Positions 43,447 to 52,654 of a stretch of 64,000 nucleotides of DNA are shown in pieces. The position numbers and the translations under genes are program-made. This stretch comes from Flavobacterium xueshanense (GTDB lineage Bacteria; Bacteroidota; Bacteroidia; Flavobacteriales; Flavobacteriaceae): NCBI RefSeq assembly GCF_900112975.1, contig NZ_FONQ01000008.1:1-64000 (forward strand). The letters run 5' to 3'. Every line of letters starts with the position of its first letter. The stretch's first letter is position 1. The notes beneath the pieces are model-generated. The model saw nothing but the letters and a program-made list of their open reading frames with translations, was not told where the DNA came from and ran no database searches.

Positions 43447-45162
43447 ATGAAAAGCAAAACCAATCAAGTAATCATCATTTACATTCTTATTTCATTGTTT
43501 GTAGCTATTGTTAGTCATAAAATATTACTACAATATATTTCTAATGAAAAACTTCCATTTTATACCTTTACTAAAGACATATTATTTATATTCTTTACCG
43601 GAATAATTTTTAAACTTATCCTTTCGAAAAACGACAACCGAAACATAGCCACATTTGAAAAAATTAAAAATTCGAATACTGAAATAAAGGAGTCAAATGA
43701 AAAATACGATATTGTAGCAAAAGCAACCAGTGATACGATTTGGGACTGGAAAATACAGGACGACAACTTTTCTTGGAACAAAGGAATCGAAAATGTTTTC
43801 GGCTACAAACCTGGAGAAGTCGGCAATAATTCAACATGGTGGTTTAATAAAATTCATCCCGAAGACAGCATCAAAATGTCTATCAAACTGTACTCCTTTA
43901 TTGAACAAAAAACCGAAAAATGGCAGGATCAATACCGTTTCAAATGTTCTGACAATTCTTATAAATATGTTTTAGACAGAGGTTTTTTATTGAAAGACGA
44001 AAACGGGAAAGCAATCAGAATGATTGGAGCGATACAAGATATCACCAAACAAAAAGAAGAAGAACAACGACTTAAATTGTTAGAAACCGTTATTATTCAA
44101 TCTAAAGATTCCATAATCATTACCGAGGCCGATTCTATTGATGCAAAAATCCCCAACATTATTTATGTTAACCCCGCTTTTTCAATCATGTCAGGATATG
44201 AATCCGATGAAATTATTGGAAGATCTCCAGATCTCTTTAACAGTCCAAACTCTGATGTTAATGAGCTTGAAAAGCTATTAAAAGCAATAAAAAACAAAGA
44301 AGAATGTTTGATAGAAACGATCAGTTACACCAAAAATAAAGATGAATACTGGGTACGATTTTCTATGATTCCTATTTTCAATTCTGACAACGAACTTTCC
44401 CACTGGATTTCCATTCAAAGAGATATCACTGAAGAAAAAAAGCAAGAAAAGGAAAAAGAACAGCTCATAAGAGAACTGACACAGAATAATAAAGACTTAA
44501 AGCAGTTCTCCTATATTACTTCGCACAATCTTAGAGCCCCATTATCAAATTTAACAGGGCTACTGAACTTAATAGAAGATATTCCTATTGAAAACCAAGA
44601 ATTGAAGGAAATTTTAAGCGGTTTTAATAAATCTACTCATTTATTAAACGACACCATCAACGATCTTGTTAAAGTAATCATTATAAAAGATAATCCTTCC
44701 ATCAAAAAAGAAGCGGTGTTGATAAAAGAAATATTTGAAAATGTTTTTAGTCAACTTAATTTCCAAATTGAATTGTACAGACCAATCATTAAACTCGATT
44801 TTGAAAAAGTTTCAATAATAAATATCAATAAAGCTTACTTAGAAAGCATACTATTAAACCTTTTAACGAATTCCATCAAATACAAATCGGAAAATAGAAA
44901 ACTAAAAATAACTATGACTACTGACCAAATTGATGATACTGTTGTTTTAACTTTTAAAGACAATGGGATAGGAATCGACTTAGTTCGAAATAAAGATAAA
45001 GTTTTTGGGCTTTACCAACGTTTTCACAATTACCCAGACAGCAAAGGACTGGGATTGTATTTAGTAAAATCGCAGGTTGAAACTATGGATGGAACTATCG
45101 ATATAGAAAGTGAAGTTAACAAAGGGACTACATTTACATTAACCTTCAAAAACATACAATAA
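43447..45162 (+). CDS. Membrane-bound PAS-PAS sensor histidine kinase
   Basis: A 571-residue kinase with two N-terminal transmembrane segments (about 8-26 and 44-60), two PAS/PAC domains (about 85-200, 'WDWKIQDDNFSWNKGIENVF', and 215-330, 'NIIYVNPAFSIMSGYESDEI'), HisKA with H360 in 'YITSHNLRAPLSNLTG' and a HATPase ('LLNLLTNSIKYKS', 'FKDNGIGIDL', 'SKGLGLYLVKS'). The periplasmic loop is only about 17 residues, so sensing is probably by the PAS domains. The stop overlaps the start of a receiver gene by one base, so the two form a two-component pair. Confidence 0.9.
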   Translation: MKSKTNQVIIIYILISLFVAIVSHKILLQYISNEKLPFYTFTKDILFIFFTGIIFKLILSKNDNRNIATFEKIKNSNTEIKESNEKYDIVAKATSDTIWDWKIQDDNFSWNKGIENVFGYKPGEVGNNSTWWFNKIHPEDSIKMSIKLYSFIEQKTEKWQDQYRFKCSDNSYKYVLDRGFLLKDENGKAIRMIGAIQDITKQKEEEQRLKLLETVIIQSKDSIIITEADSIDAKIPNIIYVNPAFSIMSGYESDEIIGRSPDLFNSPNSDVNELEKLLKAIKNKEECLIETISYTKNKDEYWVRFSMIPIFNSDNELSHWISIQRDITEEKKQEKEKEQLIRELTQNNKDLKQFSYITSHNLRAPLSNLTGLLNLIEDIPIENQELKEILSGFNKSTHLLNDTINDLVKVIIIKDNPSIKKEAVLIKEIFENVFSQLNFQIELYRPIIKLDFEKVSIININKAYLESILLNLLTNSIKYKSENRKLKITMTTDQIDDTVVLTFKDNGIGIDLVRNKDKVFGLYQRFHNYPDSKGLGLYLVKSQVETMDGTIDIESEVNKGTTFTLTFKNIQ

Positions 45163-45572
45163 TGTTAGATCAAATTTTATGCGTCGATGATGATCCCATA
45201 ACACTTATGCTTTGCAAAAAAGTAATTATTAAATCTTCATTTTCCAATGAAATTATCACATCACAAAACGGTGAAGAAGCGCTTAGTTACTTCAATACGA
45301 TTAAACACATCAACAATAAAAACAAGCCAATCCCACAACCACAATTAATTTTTTTGGATTTAAACATGCCTGTAATGGGGGGTTGGGAATTTCTGGATCA
45401 TTTTAATAGCCAAGAATTTGCAGAATTCAGCACTATAAAAGTGATTGTTCTTTCTTCTACAATTGATCCTGAGGACTTGGAAAAATCGAAACAATATCCA
45501 ATGGTAGTTGACTTTTTATCAAAACCCATAAGTCAGTCCATGCTCGAATATTTAAAGAATAAATTAAAATAA
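45162..45572 (+). CDS. Single-domain response regulator paired with the upstream kinase
   Basis: A 136-residue receiver without an output domain. It has the acidic pair in 'LCVDDDPITL', phospho-acceptor D66 in 'LIFLDLNMPVMGG', Ser in 'VLSSTIDP' and the lysine in 'DFLSKPISQ'. The start codon overlaps the kinase stop (TAATG), indicating translational coupling. With no output domain it must act by protein contact or pass phosphate further. A terminator follows. Confidence 0.92.
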   Translation: MLDQILCVDDDPITLMLCKKVIIKSSFSNEIITSQNGEEALSYFNTIKHINNKNKPIPQPQLIFLDLNMPVMGGWEFLDHFNSQEFAEFSTIKVIVLSSTIDPEDLEKSKQYPMVVDFLSKPISQSMLEYLKNKLK

Positions 45573-45588
45573 AAAATACAAGACATAA

Positions 45589-45616
45589 AAAAAGCTCTCG
45601 TAAATGAGAGCTTTTT
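45589..45616. terminator. Terminator between receiver gene and rpsT
   Basis: AAAAAGCTCTC (45589-45599) and GAGAGCTTTTT (45606-45616) form a perfect 11-base stem with a 6-base loop; it serves the convergent genes on either side. Confidence 0.9.
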
Positions 45617-45639
45617 CTATATATAACAATTTGTATTAC

Positions 45640-45891
45640 TTACAATTTAGCAACAAGTTTCGTTAATTTAGATTTTAAATTAGAAGCTTTGTTATCATGA
45701 ATGATATTCTTCTTAGCTAATTTATCAATCATAGAAATTACACTTGATAATTTAGATGTAGCATCAATTTTATCAGTTGCTATTCTTAATGCTTTGATGG
45801 CATTACGAGTAGTTTTGTGTTGGTATCTGTTTAATACTCTTCTCTTTTCGTTACTTCTGATTCTCTTTAGAGCTGATTTATGATTTGCCAT
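45640..45891 (-). CDS. rpsT: 30S ribosomal protein S20
   Basis: A basic 83-residue protein that binds 16S rRNA in the small subunit. It begins 'MANHKSALKRIRSNEKRRVL' and has the helical pattern 'MIDKLAKKNIIHDNKASNLK' near the end, typical of S20. It lies 33 bases downstream of a tRNA-Glu gene on the same strand and could be part of a tRNA-rpsT transcript. Confidence 0.97.
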   Translation of the reverse strand: MANHKSALKRIRSNEKRRVLNRYQHKTTRNAIKALRIATDKIDATSKLSSVISMIDKLAKKNIIHDNKASNLKSKLTKLVAKL

Positions 45892-45924
45892 TTTATTGCT
45901 TTTTTATCTTTTACTATTTTTTTG

Positions 45925-45996
45925 TAGTCCGTAAGGGAATCGAACCCCTGTTACCAAGACGAAATCTTGGCGTCCTAACCCCTAGACGAACGGACC
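45925..45996 (-). tRNA. tRNA-Glu (TTC), divergent copy
   Basis: A 72-base cloverleaf on the minus strand. The acceptor GGTCCGT pairs ACGGACT (G-U at the end), the anticodon stem is CCAAG/CTTGG and the loop ATTTCGT gives anticodon TTC. The T arm has GGTTCGATTCC. It decodes GAA/GAG. Body and stems differ from the two other copies nearby. No CCA is encoded. Confidence 0.93.
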
Positions 45997-46037
45997 ATTA
46001 TCCCCTAAGTTTTTATCAATCAAAATATTGAAATTTG

Positions 46038-46109
46038 TAGCCCGTAGCGGAATCGAACCGCTCTTACATGGATGAAAACCATGCGTCCTAACCGATAGAC
46101 GAACGGGCC
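46038..46109 (-). tRNA. tRNA-Glu (TTC)
   Basis: A 72-base cloverleaf with acceptor GGCCCGT/ACGGGCT, anticodon stem CATGG/CCATG and loop TTTTCAT giving anticodon TTC. It is identical in sequence to the next copy (46157-46228). Confidence 0.94.
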
Positions 46110-46156
46110 AAACTTCCTTCTAAGTTCAGGAATACTTTAACATGCAATAAAAATAG

Positions 46157-46228
46157 TAGCCCGTAGCGGAATCGAACCGCTCTTACATGGATGAAAACCA
46201 TGCGTCCTAACCGATAGACGAACGGGCC
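46157..46228 (-). tRNA. tRNA-Glu (TTC), identical copy
   Basis: The same 72-base sequence as the preceding gene, 47 bases away, with anticodon TTC. The three tRNA genes and rpsT run in one direction downstream of proS. Confidence 0.94.
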
Positions 46229-46306
46229 CTGCTTCTCTAATGCGGATGCAAAAATACAACTATTTTTGAAACGTACAATAGTAGATGCAAAAAAAATTAT
46301 TTTTTT

Positions 46307-47785
46307 TTAATATGCCTTCGCAAATAACACTCTTCCAATTGAACTTTCCCCTGTAAAAACACAGCTTCCCACCTCTTTTACTCTATCCAAAGGAATGCAT
46401 CTGATAGTAGCTTTAGTCAGGTCTTTAATCTTCTCTTCAGTAGCTGCAGTTCCATCCCAATGTGCTGATACAAAACCTCCTTTAGTGTCTAAAACTTCTT
46501 TAAACTCTTCAAAACTATTTACTTCAGTGATGTGCGTATTTCTATAATTTAATGCCTTTTCGAACAATTCTTTTTGAACTTGCTCTAACAAATCACTGAT
46601 ATAATTCGTAATTCCATCTTTAGAAACCACTTCTTTTGTCAACGTATCCCTTCTTGCCACCTCGAAAGTTCCATTTTCTAAATCTTTAGGACCTACAGCA
46701 ATTCGTACCGGTACTCCTTTTAACTCCCATTCTGCAAATTTAAAACCAGGCTTTTGAGTGGTTCTATTATCAAATTTCACGGAGATATTTAATTTTCGCA
46801 AAGTTGCTGTCAAAAAATTTACTTCAGCCGTTATAGCCGCCAATTGCTCGTCTGTTTTATATATAGGAACAACTACTACTTGAATCGGCGCCAAATTAGG
46901 AGGTAAAACCAAGCCTTGATCATCAGAATGCGTCATTACCAGCGCTCCCATCAAACGAGTTGAAACACCCCAAGATGTTCCCCAAACATGCTCTTGCTTC
47001 CCTTCGGCATTGGCAAATTTCACATCAAACGCTTTCGCAAAATTCTGACCTAAGAAATGTGAAGTTCCCGCTTGCAATGCTTTACCATCTTGCATCAAAG
47101 CTTCGATACAATAGGTTTCCTCCGCTCCTGCAAAACGTTCTGTTTCAGTTTTTATTCCTTTTATAACCGGAATTGCCATGAAATTCTCGGCAAAATCAGC
47201 ATATACATTCATCATTTTTTCTGATTCTTCAACAGCCTCCTCTTTTGTTGCATGCGCAGTATGTCCCTCTTGCCACAAAAACTCCGCTGTTCGCAAGAAC
47301 AATCGTGTTCTCATTTCCCAGCGCACCACATTTGCCCATTGATTAATCAACAAAGGCAAATCTCTATACGATTGCACCCAACCTTTGTAAGTTGACCAGA
47401 TAATAGCCTCACTTGTAGGACGAACGATTAATTCCTCTTCTAATTTCGCATTTGGGTCCACCATTAATTTCCCGGGTCTGTCTGGATCATTTTTTAATCT
47501 ATAATGAGTAACGATTGCACATTCTTTTGCAAACCCTTCCGCATTTTTTTCTTCAGCTTCAAACATGCTTTTTGGAACAAATAAAGGAAAATAAGCATTT
47601 TGATGCCCGGTTTCTTTAAACATTCGATCCAACTCCGCTTGCATTTTTTCCCATATCGCATATCCGTACGGTTTAATAACCATACAACCTCTAACTCCTG
47701 AATTTTCGGCTAAATCGGCTTTGACAACCAACTCGTTATACCATTTTGAATAATCTTCCGCTCTTGTAGTTAAGTTCTTACTCAT
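46307..47785 (-). CDS. proS: Prolyl-tRNA synthetase
   Basis: A class II aminoacyl-tRNA synthetase that charges tRNA-Pro. The 492 residues fit the archaeal/eukaryote-like (type 3) form without the bacterial editing insertion. Motif 2 is seen in '[20 protein letters not shown]' and is followed by '[12 protein letters not shown]'; motif 3 is in '[20 protein letters not shown]'. The anticodon-binding domain lies near 300-400 and a C-terminal zinc-binding-like domain ends in '...VLFAKAY'. This type is common in Bacteroidetes. It is followed by three tRNA-Glu genes. Confidence 0.96.
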   Translation of the reverse strand: MSKNLTTRAEDYSKWYNELVVKADLAENSGVRGCMVIKPYGYAIWEKMQAELDRMFKETGHQNAYFPLFVPKSMFEAEEKNAEGFAKECAIVTHYRLKNDPDRPGKLMVDPNAKLEEELIVRPTSEAIIWSTYKGWVQSYRDLPLLINQWANVVRWEMRTRLFLRTAEFLWQEGHTAHATKEEAVEESEKMMNVYADFAENFMAIPVIKGIKTETERFAGAEETYCIEALMQDGKALQAGTSHFLGQNFAKAFDVKFANAEGKQEHVWGTSWGVSTRLMGALVMTHSDDQGLVLPPNLAPIQVVVVPIYKTDEQLAAITAEVNFLTATLRKLNISVKFDNRTTQKPGFKFAEWELKGVPVRIAVGPKDLENGTFEVARRDTLTKEVVSKDGITNYISDLLEQVQKELFEKALNYRNTHITEVNSFEEFKEVLDTKGGFVSAHWDGTAATEEKIKDLTKATIRCIPLDRVKEVGSCVFTGESSIGRVLFAKAY

Positions 47786-47849
47786 ATTGAATAGTTTGGC
47801 ACAAATTTTGCATTAATAAATTTTAAATAAATAGTTCAGCAAAACTAAC

Positions 47850-47857
47850 TATTTTTG
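47850..47857 (+). promoter_or_regulatory. -7 box before the Trp/Asn/Gly-rich lipoprotein gene
   Basis: TATTTTTG matches TAnnTTTG, 30 bases before the ATG at 47887. It favours that start over an in-frame ATG at 47860, which would lie only 3 bases from the box. Confidence 0.5.
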
Positions 47858-47886
47858 TAATGTACAACAATAAAAACTCCATATAT

Positions 47887-48903
47887 ATGAAAACTAGTAC
47901 TCTTCCTTTCCAAAATACATCAATTTACTATATTGTTGGATTTTTGAGCGTCCTATTGACATCTTGTAGCTCTTACCAAAACAGCTCTTACTATGATTCT
48001 GACGGTATTTATGGTAATACAACAAATAGAGCCGTTGTTCCTGAGACTCAAAATGTACCGAATAATCAATATAAAGACTACTTTGGGTCTCTACAAAATA
48101 ACAATCAACCTGTTGAGACCTTTACAGATGTTGATAATTATAATGATTACAGTTTAGAGAATGATACGTTACAAAACAACGATCCCAATTATCCCGGTTG
48201 GGGCAGTAATTCTCAAACTGTAAATGTCAATATTTACGATACCGGATGGGCAATGAATAATTGGAATGGAAATAACTGGGGATGGAACGGCGGATACGGT
48301 TGGGGTATGAACAATTGGTATGGAAACAATTGGGGTTGGAACGGTGGTTTTGGCTGGGGTATGAACGTTGGTTTTGGCTGGAATAACTGGGGTTGGAATA
48401 ATTTCTACGGAAACAACTGGGGTTGGAATAACTGGTATGGAAACAACTGGGGATATTCAAATTACAACAACAACAGCGTCTACTCTCACAATCCAGGTCG
48501 TAGAGGTTCTTCGTACGCAAATTCAGTCAACAGTAATCGAAATTCTGGAAATTACAACAGAACACAAAGCACTACAATCAATAGAAGAGCTGTAAATTCA
48601 GACTATAGAGGAAATAACAGTACTGATTTCGGAAGAGGTTCTTCCGGTCGATTGAATAGAACAAGTCCGACTTTTTCTAGAAACCAAGTACAATCACAAA
48701 ACAATTCTAACTACAATCCAGGCAGAAGAGGCAATACTACTAATGCTCGGAACGAAAGTAATGCTCCTTCCAGATCGTACACGCCTGCTGCAAGAAATGA
48801 TAACAATTCGAGATCGTATAGTCCAAGCTCTAATAGTAGTTCCAGATCAAGTAATTCCAGCGGTGGCGGAAGATCATCTGGTGGAAGAGGCGGTAGAGGA
48901 TAA
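47887..48903 (+). CDS. Lipoprotein with Asn/Trp/Gly repeats
   Basis: About 338 residues. A lipoprotein signal ends 'GFLSVLLTSCSSY'. The centre (about 120-200) is a run of imperfect 'NNWGWN-GG-GWGMNNWYGN' repeats, about ten to fifteen tryptophans among Asn and Gly. The C-terminal third is Ser/Asn/Arg-rich and ends in a Gly/Arg/Ser tail ('SSNSSGGGRSSGGRGGRG'). I know no enzyme domain here. Low complexity and surface anchoring suggest a structural or nucleic-acid/polysaccharide-binding role. An OmpP1/FadL-like gene follows after 47 bases, probably in the same operon. Confidence 0.78.
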   Translation: MKTSTLPFQNTSIYYIVGFLSVLLTSCSSYQNSSYYDSDGIYGNTTNRAVVPETQNVPNNQYKDYFGSLQNNNQPVETFTDVDNYNDYSLENDTLQNNDPNYPGWGSNSQTVNVNIYDTGWAMNNWNGNNWGWNGGYGWGMNNWYGNNWGWNGGFGWGMNVGFGWNNWGWNNFYGNNWGWNNWYGNNWGYSNYNNNSVYSHNPGRRGSSYANSVNSNRNSGNYNRTQSTTINRRAVNSDYRGNNSTDFGRGSSGRLNRTSPTFSRNQVQSQNNSNYNPGRRGNTTNARNESNAPSRSYTPAARNDNNSRSYSPSSNSSSRSSNSSGGGRSSGGRGGRG

Positions 48904-48950
48904 TTTAATTTCTTTCCTTTTATAGTATAAAATTAAAATTTTTGAAATAC

Positions 48951-50531
48951 ATGAAAAAATATATATTCTTATTAGCATTGGGCTTGACCGCAAGCCTTGC
49001 ACAATCACAAGAAATCTCTGATGCGATGCGTTATTCGCAGGGCAATTTGAACGGAACTGCTCGGTTTAGAGCTATGAGTGGTGCTTTTGGAGCACTTGGA
49101 GGCGATTTATCTTCTATAAATGTTAATCCTGCCGGTTCAGCAATTTTTTCAAATAACCAAATGGGGATTACGCTGAGTAATAACGACACTAAAAACAACT
49201 CGAATTACTTTGGTAATACAACATCCGAAAAAACAAATTCTTTTGATTTGAATCAAGCTGGAGCAGTTTTTGTGTTTAACAATAGAAGTACCAACAGCAA
49301 TTGGAAAAAAGTTTCATTGGGTGTCAATTATGAAAATACCAATAATTTTGATAATGGATTATATTCTGCAGGAACCAATCCAAATAATTCAGTAGCTAAT
49401 TATTTTTTGAGTTATGCCAATAATGGGAATAATGGAGCGCCCGTTCCGCAACAGTTTGTGAATAGAGAATCCGGAGAATCCATATCTGACTTATATTCTT
49501 TTTTAGGAAGAAATTTGCCCAACAGCCAATTTCCTAGGTTAAGCGGTTTTGATGCCCAACAAGCATTTTTGGGTTACCAAGCCTTTGTCATAAATGCAGT
49601 TGATGAAAATAACGAAAACTCACCTTTTTCATCAAATGTTCCTTCTGGAGGGAATTATTATCAAGAAAATTCGGTTTATAGCACTGGCTATAACGGAAAA
49701 TTATCTTTCAATGCAGCCACTTCTTTTAAAGATAAATTATACATAGGATTAAACTTAAATTCCCATTTTACGGATTATCAAAGATCATCCAATTTTTACG
49801 AAGACAACAACAATCCGTTGGATTCCAATTACGAAGTAAAACGAATACAATTTAACAATGACCTAAATACTTACGGAACAGGTTTCTCGTTTCACGCGGG
49901 AGTCATTGCAAAATTGACGAATGAGGTTCGTTTGGGATTGGCGTATGAATCTTCAACTTGGTATACCCTGACTGATGAGTTATCACAAAGTCTTGTTGCT
50001 GTCAGCAGCAATTCGGGAGGAGAATTACCATCCGATGTTGTAGACCCTCAAATCATCAATGTTTACGAAGCTTACAAATTACAAACCCCAAGCAAGTTGA
50101 CGGGAAGTTTCGCTTATGTTTTTGGGAAATCTGGTTTAATAAGCGTTGATTATGCTCTTAAAGATTATAGTAACACTAAGTTCAAACCGGAAAATGATCC
50201 GTATTTTAATATGTTAAACAGCGATATGAATTCAATGCTGGATACTACAGGTGAATTAAGAATAGGTGCCGAATATAAAATTGAGGCATTGAGCTTAAGA
50301 GCAGGATATCGTTACGAGCAAAGTCCTTACAAAAATGCCGTAATTATAGGTGATTTGACTGGTTATTCAGCAGGTTTAGGATATAGTTTTGGTTCAACCA
50401 AAGTAGATTTAGCCTATTCGTATGCAAAAAGAAATTTTCAACAAGGATTTTTCAACCAAGGATTTACTGACGGAGCAAGCATAGACGCCATTAATAACAA
50501 TTTGTCGTTGTCGCTTTTGTTTGAATTGTAA
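48951..50531 (+). CDS. OmpP1/FadL-family outer-membrane protein
   Basis: About 526 residues forming an outer-membrane beta-barrel of the OmpP1/FadL type, which lets hydrophobic compounds across the outer membrane. A signal peptide (about 1-20, 'LGLTASLAQSQ') precedes the family phrase 'ARFRAMSGAFGALGGDLSSI' with 'NVNPAGSAIFSNNQMG'. Later strands alternate polar and aromatic residues ('LYIGLNLNSHFTDYQ', 'LRAGYRYEQSPYKNAV'), ending 'NNLSLSLLFEL' with the C-terminal aromatic/hydrophobic pattern of barrels. I chose the ATG at 48951 rather than the TTG at 48942. The substrate is unknown. Confidence 0.85.
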   Translation: MKKYIFLLALGLTASLAQSQEISDAMRYSQGNLNGTARFRAMSGAFGALGGDLSSINVNPAGSAIFSNNQMGITLSNNDTKNNSNYFGNTTSEKTNSFDLNQAGAVFVFNNRSTNSNWKKVSLGVNYENTNNFDNGLYSAGTNPNNSVANYFLSYANNGNNGAPVPQQFVNRESGESISDLYSFLGRNLPNSQFPRLSGFDAQQAFLGYQAFVINAVDENNENSPFSSNVPSGGNYYQENSVYSTGYNGKLSFNAATSFKDKLYIGLNLNSHFTDYQRSSNFYEDNNNPLDSNYEVKRIQFNNDLNTYGTGFSFHAGVIAKLTNEVRLGLAYESSTWYTLTDELSQSLVAVSSNSGGELPSDVVDPQIINVYEAYKLQTPSKLTGSFAYVFGKSGLISVDYALKDYSNTKFKPENDPYFNMLNSDMNSMLDTTGELRIGAEYKIEALSLRAGYRYEQSPYKNAVIIGDLTGYSAGLGYSFGSTKVDLAYSYAKRNFQQGFFNQGFTDGASIDAINNNLSLSLLFEL

Positions 50532-50554
50532 TTATATCAAAAAATAAAATTTAG

Positions 50555-50582
50555 AATCCGTTTCGTGATTATGAAACGGATT
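50555..50582 (+). terminator. Terminator after the OmpP1/FadL gene
   Basis: AATCCGTTTC (50555-50564) and GAAACGGATT (50573-50582) form a 10-base stem followed by eight T. Confidence 0.9.
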
Positions 50583-50587
50583 TTTTT

Positions 50588-50709
50588 TAGCCCTGATGGA
50601 AGTGAAAACCCTCCCGATTTTTTTCGGGAGATTACTTCACTTAGTAGTCATTTATATAGGAGTTTAGTGAACTTTGTTTGTAGCGTACAGCGGGAATAGC
50701 TGCATAAAA
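50588..50709 (+). repeat. Structured intergenic repeat, copy A
   Basis: Starts TAGCCCTGATGGAAGTGAAA and ends TGTAGCGTACAGCGGGAATA followed by GCTGC. Inside, AAGTGAA (50600-50606) pairs TTCACTT (50636-50642) around a CTCCCGA/TCGGGAG stem. Both ends recur, with changes, at 56740-56889. It lies between a terminator and the rimO promoter. Confidence 0.55.
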
Positions 50710-50753
50710 ATCTGAAAAGGAACTGAAATAAGTTCAGTTTGAATAAAAAATTG

Positions 50754-50761
50754 TAATTTTG
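50754..50761 (+). promoter_or_regulatory. -7 box for rimO
   Basis: TAATTTTG matches TAnnTTTG, 33 bases before the rimO ATG. A TTTG at 50738-50741 is too close to act as a standard -33 box. Confidence 0.45.
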
Positions 50762-50793
50762 CAAAATTCCCAAATTATCGGGATTCTAATGTT

Positions 50794-52107
50794 ATGAGAA
50801 CTAAGTCTTTAAAAAAGAATAAAATAAACGTAATCACTCTTGGGTGTTCAAAAAATGTATATGACAGTGAAGTGCTTATGGGTCAGCTACGCGCTAACGG
50901 AAAAGACGTTACACATGAAGCGCCAGAAGCCGAAGAGGGAAATATTATTGTAATAAATACTTGTGGATTCATTGATAATGCCAAAGCTGAATCGGTGAAT
51001 ATGATTTTGGAATATGCGGATAAGAAAGAGCGAGGGCTGGTTGATAAAGTGTTTGTTACCGGATGTTTGTCAGAACGTTACCGTCCAGATTTAGAAAAAG
51101 AAATACCAAATGTTGACCAGTTTTTTGGAACTACTGAATTACCACAATTACTGAAAGCTTTGGGAGCTGATTATAAGCATGAATTACTGGGAGAACGATT
51201 GACTACAACGCCAAAAAATTATGCGTATTTAAAAATTTCTGAAGGTTGTGACAGACCGTGCAGCTTTTGTGCGATTCCATTAATGCGAGGAAAAAACGTT
51301 TCGCAAACTATTGAAAAATTATTAAAAGAAGCTAAAGGTTTAGCCAAAAATGGCGTAAAAGAATTAATCTTGATCGCTCAAGATTTGACCTATTACGGTT
51401 TAGATCTTTATAAAAAGAGAGCCCTTGGAGAATTACTGGAAGAATTAGTAAAAGTAGAAGGAATCGAGTGGATTCGTTTGCATTACGCTTTCCCTACCGG
51501 TTTCCCAATGGAAGTATTAGAAATCATGAAACGCGAACCAAAGATTTGCAATTATATTGATATTCCGTTGCAACATATTGCTGATTCAGTATTAAAATCT
51601 ATGCGCCGTGGAACAACTCAGGAGAAAACAACAAAACTATTGAAAGATTTCAGGGCAGCTGTTCCTGGAATGGCTATTCGTACCACTTTGATTGTAGGAT
51701 ATCCAGGAGAAACGCAAGAAGATTTCAACATATTGAAAGATTTTGTCCAACAAATGAAATTTGACAGAATGGGTTGTTTTGCTTATTCTCATGAAGAAAA
51801 TACCCATGCTTATTTACTGGAAGATGACGTTCCGGATACTGTAAAACAAGAACGTGCTAATGAAATTATGGAATTACAATCTCAAATTTCTTGGGATTTA
51901 AACCAAGAAAAAGTAGGACAAACATTCAGATGTATTATTGACAGAAAAGAAGGTGCCCATTTTGTTGGTCGTACTGAATTTGACAGTCCTGATGTAGACA
52001 ATGAAGTCCTTATTGATGCCTCTAAACATTACGTAAAAACAGGTGAATTTGTGATGATAAAAATCACCGAGGCAACAGAATTTGATTTATACGGAGAACC
52101 AGCATAA
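50794..52107 (+). CDS. rimO: Ribosomal protein S12 methylthiotransferase RimO
   Basis: A 437-residue radical-SAM enzyme that adds a methylthio group to an Asp of ribosomal protein S12. The N-terminal UPF0004 domain has its cysteines in 'TLGCSKNVYDSE', 'VINTCGFIDNA' and 'VTGCLSERY'. The radical-SAM cluster CxxxCxxC is C152, C156 and C159 in 'CDRPCSFCAIPLMRG'. A C-terminal TRAM domain covers about the last 65 residues ('KVGQTFRCIIDRKEGAHFVG'). All eight features expected for a two-cluster enzyme are visible. It is followed by small envelope genes on the same strand. Confidence 0.96.
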   Translation: MRTKSLKKNKINVITLGCSKNVYDSEVLMGQLRANGKDVTHEAPEAEEGNIIVINTCGFIDNAKAESVNMILEYADKKERGLVDKVFVTGCLSERYRPDLEKEIPNVDQFFGTTELPQLLKALGADYKHELLGERLTTTPKNYAYLKISEGCDRPCSFCAIPLMRGKNVSQTIEKLLKEAKGLAKNGVKELILIAQDLTYYGLDLYKKRALGELLEELVKVEGIEWIRLHYAFPTGFPMEVLEIMKREPKICNYIDIPLQHIADSVLKSMRRGTTQEKTTKLLKDFRAAVPGMAIRTTLIVGYPGETQEDFNILKDFVQQMKFDRMGCFAYSHEENTHAYLLEDDVPDTVKQERANEIMELQSQISWDLNQEKVGQTFRCIIDRKEGAHFVGRTEFDSPDVDNEVLIDASKHYVKTGEFVMIKITEATEFDLYGEPA

Positions 52108-52144
52108 CTGTCGATAATTTTTAAATTCATTCAAAAACGCTAAT

Positions 52145-52621
52145 ATGAAACCTATTCAATCCATTTTTATTATTGCATTTGTACTGTTCTTTTCCAATGC
52201 TATTTCGGCACAATTCGGAAATGGAGGATATGGAAACGGTTACGGGAATGGCTACGGTAGTAATCGCAGAATGAATAACGGAATGGACCAAACCAGAGCT
52301 CAGGAAAAACCAAAAGAAATTCCTGCTGAAGTAACGGTTGGAAAAATCATGGAGCGAATAAAACCAGAACTTATTCTTGATGCACTTCAGGAAATTGCCA
52401 TCTCTAATATTCTGGTGGAGAGCATAAAAACACAAGGCATGCTCATTAAAGCAGAAGTTAGTCAAGTGGAAAAAATAAAAAATATTCAAGCTCTTTCAGA
52501 AACTACTGATAGGAAAATAATGGAATTATTGAACAAAGACCAAAAGGAAAAATATATTGCTATGAATGAAGAAGCAAAAAATCCTAAAAAATCGAAATCT
52601 AAAAAGAAAGCAAAACAATAA
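52145..52621 (+). CDS. Small secreted protein of unknown function
   Basis: A 158-residue protein with a signal peptide (about 1-23, cleavage after 'NAISAQ'), a short Gly/Asn/Tyr-rich stretch ('GNGGYGNGYGNGYGSNRR') and a helical part (about 60-140) ending in a very basic tail ('KNPKKSKSKKKAKQ'). The helical part carries 'DALQEIAISNILVESIKTQG' and 'LLNKDQKEKYIAMNEEAK', reminiscent of small periplasmic helical proteins but not assignable. It lies 37 bases after rimO and 33 bases before the amidase gene, so the three could share a transcript. Confidence 0.7.
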   Translation: MKPIQSIFIIAFVLFFSNAISAQFGNGGYGNGYGNGYGSNRRMNNGMDQTRAQEKPKEIPAEVTVGKIMERIKPELILDALQEIAISNILVESIKTQGMLIKAEVSQVEKIKNIQALSETTDRKIMELLNKDQKEKYIAMNEEAKNPKKSKSKKKAKQ

Positions 52622-52654
52622 TTTTTTTGTCAAACACAAAAATTAATTCCCATC

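Noticed and set aside
48227..48520. Minus-strand ORF with a Cys run (RRCCCCN) opposite the Trp repeats
   Set aside because: Its bias is the mirror of the TGG/AAT/GGT repeat codons on the plus strand. It is not comparable to the free-standing leader ORF before cysM.
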